Below are positions 62,708-64,000 of a stretch of 64,000 bases of DNA, piece after piece. The position numbers were made by a program, and so were the translations under genes. The stretch comes from UBA3774 sp045600025 (GTDB lineage: Bacteria; Bacillota; Clostridia; Lachnospirales; Lachnospiraceae). Location: assembly GCA_045600025.1 (NCBI GenBank), contig JAZRXC010000037.1:5388-69387 (forward strand), in the 5' to 3' direction. Numbering within the stretch: the stretch's first letter is position 1; each line of letters opens with the position of its first letter. The notes beneath the pieces are model-generated. The model was not told the origin of the DNA. It did no database searches and was given only the letters and a program-made list of their open reading frames with translations.

Positions 62708-64000
62708 ATGGGAGAGAAAAAGTTAGTTGAAGCGATTACCGCTCGTGACGAAGACTTCGCACAGTGGTATACGGACGTGGTTAAGAAGGCGGAGCTTGTT
62801 GAGTACTCGACAATTAAGGGCTGCACTATTCTTAGACCAAACGGCTATGCAATCTGGGAAAATATAATGCATGAGCTGGACAAGAGATTTAAAGAGACAG
62901 GCGTTGAAAATGTTGCTATGCCGCTTTTTATCCCTGAAAGTCTTCTTCAAAAAGAAAAGGATCATGTAGAAGGATTTGCGCCGGAAGTTGCATGGGTTAC
63001 ACAGGGCGGTACCGAGAAGCTTGAAGAAAAGCTCTGCATAAGGCCCACTTCAGAGACGCTATTCTGCGATCTTTATGCCCGCATAATCCAGTCTCATCGT
63101 GATCTTCCGAAGGTATATAATCAGTGGTGCTCAGTAGTTCGCTGGGAGAAGACGACTCGTCCCTTCCTGCGCACAACCGAGTTCTGGTGGCAGGAAGGTC
63201 ACACTGCTCATGCAACAGCCGAGGAGGCAGAGGAACGTACAGTTCAGATGCTCAATGTGTATGCAGATTTTTGCGAAGAGATGCTGGCAATCCCGGTTAT
63301 CAAGGGGCAGAAGACAGATAAAGAAAAATTTGCAGGAGCCAATAGCACTTATACCATCGAGTCTTTGATGCACGACGGCAAGGCTCTTCAGTCCGGCACC
63401 AGTCATAACTTCGGAGATGGATTTGCCCGTGCTTTCGGCATCCAGTATTCCGATAAAGAAAACCGGCTCCAGTATGTTCATCAGACTTCCTGGGGTATGT
63501 CTACTCGTATCATCGGTGCAATCATTATGGTTCACGGCGATGACAGCGGACTAGTGCTTCCGCCTCGCATTGCACCTACACAGGTTATGGTTATTCCGAT
63601 TGCTCAGCATAAGGAAGGCGTGCTTGAGAAGGCTGAAGAGCTTCGTAAGGCTCTCGCCGAGGCAGGCGTCAGAGTAAAGACTGATGATTCCGACAAGAGC
63701 CCGGGATGGAAGTTCTCTGAGCAGGAGATGCGTGGTATCCCTGTAAGAGTTGAGATTGGACCTAAGGATATTGAGGCTAATAAGTGCGTTATCGTAAGAC
63801 GTGATAACGGTGAGAAGATTGAGTGCTCACTTGATGATCTTGCTTCTAAGGTTACAGAGCTTATGGATACTATCCAGGTTGAGATGCTTGAGCGCGCAAG
63901 AGCTCACAGAGATGCACATACATACTCAGCTAAGACTCTTGATGAGATGGCTAAGATCTTAGACGAGACACCAGGTTTCGTTAAGGCTATGTGGTGTGGC
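62708..64000 (+). CDS. proS: Prolyl-tRNA synthetase, type 3 (3' end outside window)
   Basis: This is an open frame from ATG 62708 (8 bases after AAGGAG) to the window end, 431 codons of an expected 480 or so. Class II motifs include [16 protein letters not shown] (motif 2 lead), [42 protein letters not shown] and [32 protein letters not shown] (motif 3), followed by the anticodon-binding domain. The absence of a YbaK-type editing insertion and the [13 protein letters not shown] block mark the archaeal/eukaryotic-like ProS found in many Clostridia. Confidence 0.95.
   Translation, partial: MGEKKLVEAITARDEDFAQWYTDVVKKAELVEYSTIKGCTILRPNGYAIWENIMHELDKRFKETGVENVAMPLFIPESLLQKEKDHVEGFAPEVAWVTQGGTEKLEEKLCIRPTSETLFCDLYARIIQSHRDLPKVYNQWCSVVRWEKTTRPFLRTTEFWWQEGHTAHATAEEAEERTVQMLNVYADFCEEMLAIPVIKGQKTDKEKFAGANSTYTIESLMHDGKALQSGTSHNFGDGFARAFGIQYSDKENRLQYVHQTSWGMSTRIIGAIIMVHGDDSGLVLPPRIAPTQVMVIPIAQHKEGVLEKAEELRKALAEAGVRVKTDDSDKSPGWKFSEQEMRGIPVRVEIGPKDIEANKCVIVRRDNGEKIECSLDDLASKVTELMDTIQVEMLERARAHRDAHTYSAKTLDEMAKILDETPGFVKAMWCG

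Noticed and set aside
1..64000. CRISPR arrays, prophage, insertion sequences or restriction systems.
   Set aside because: No regularly spaced repeats beyond the two-copy repeat at 40187, and no transposase, integrase, cas, phage or restriction gene was recognised.

Overview
The window looks like a chromosomal segment of an anaerobic, Gram-positive Firmicute, most likely a gut or rumen member of the Clostridia (Lachnospiraceae-like). The grounds are the moderate GC content, strong AGGAGG-type ribosome binding sites, TTGACA/TATAAT promoters, lipobox lipoproteins, CUT1 sugar importers of the LplB/LplC type with a separate MsmX-like ATPase, DUF624 and DUF5711 proteins, a YugP-type peptidase and a type 3 ProS. 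No rRNA, tRNA, CRISPR array, phage or transposase gene was seen.

Positions 1-26412 form a carbohydrate island. At the left edge, on the minus strand, is a D-psicose (D-allulose) 3-epimerase-like gene. A plus-strand operon follows with two long FAD-dependent oxidoreductases carrying C-terminal discoidin-like domains and a beta-lactamase-fold hydrolase. A ROK regulator and an FGGY kinase lie on the minus strand. The main operon (about 8646-26412) then encodes a CUT1 importer (two permeases and a binding lipoprotein), four more FAD-dependent oxidoreductases, a DUF624 membrane protein, a fifth FAD-dependent oxidoreductase, a long-chain mannitol/fructuronate-type dehydrogenase, an SDR dehydrogenase, an FGGY kinase, a sorbitol/xylitol-type zinc dehydrogenase, a VOC protein and a PfkB-type fructokinase. 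In all there are seven paralogous PF12831-type flavoproteins among sugar dehydrogenases and kinases. I infer a pathway that imports a modified sugar, polyol or glycoside, changes its oxidation state and configuration at several carbons, and phosphorylates the resulting ketose. The substrate and the flavoprotein reactions cannot be read from the sequence.

Positions 26484-37189 hold single genes (an integral membrane protein, an Ntn-hydrolase lipoprotein, a small membrane-anchored protein, a cyclase-family hydrolase, a GNAT acetyltransferase, CstA, a 5'-nucleotidase-like HAD protein). They end in an AraC-controlled operon of two TIM-barrel isomerases, a GntP permease and an RpiB/LacAB isomerase, which looks like a sugar-acid or short-chain sugar route without its own kinase.

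Positions 37283-39970 are an unusual amino-acid-type ABC operon. The binding lipoprotein appears circularly permuted (lobe 2 before lobe 1), and the ATPase carries a C-terminal GHKL/RsbW-like domain with altered nucleotide-binding motifs. A repeat-bounded, GC-rich element with nearby tandem repeats (40030-40234) separates this operon from a free-standing MsmX-like ATPase that probably energises the CUT1 importer.

Positions 41721-64000 are mostly housekeeping and miscellaneous genes: DMT transporters, a YugP peptidase, an ADGF-like deaminase, a methyltransferase, a 998-residue secreted SGNH protein, an AMP-dependent ligase, a flavin reductase, an M29 aminopeptidase, a COG2509 flavoprotein, then metG-tatD-rsmA, two envelope proteins, a two-component system and proS, which runs off the right edge.
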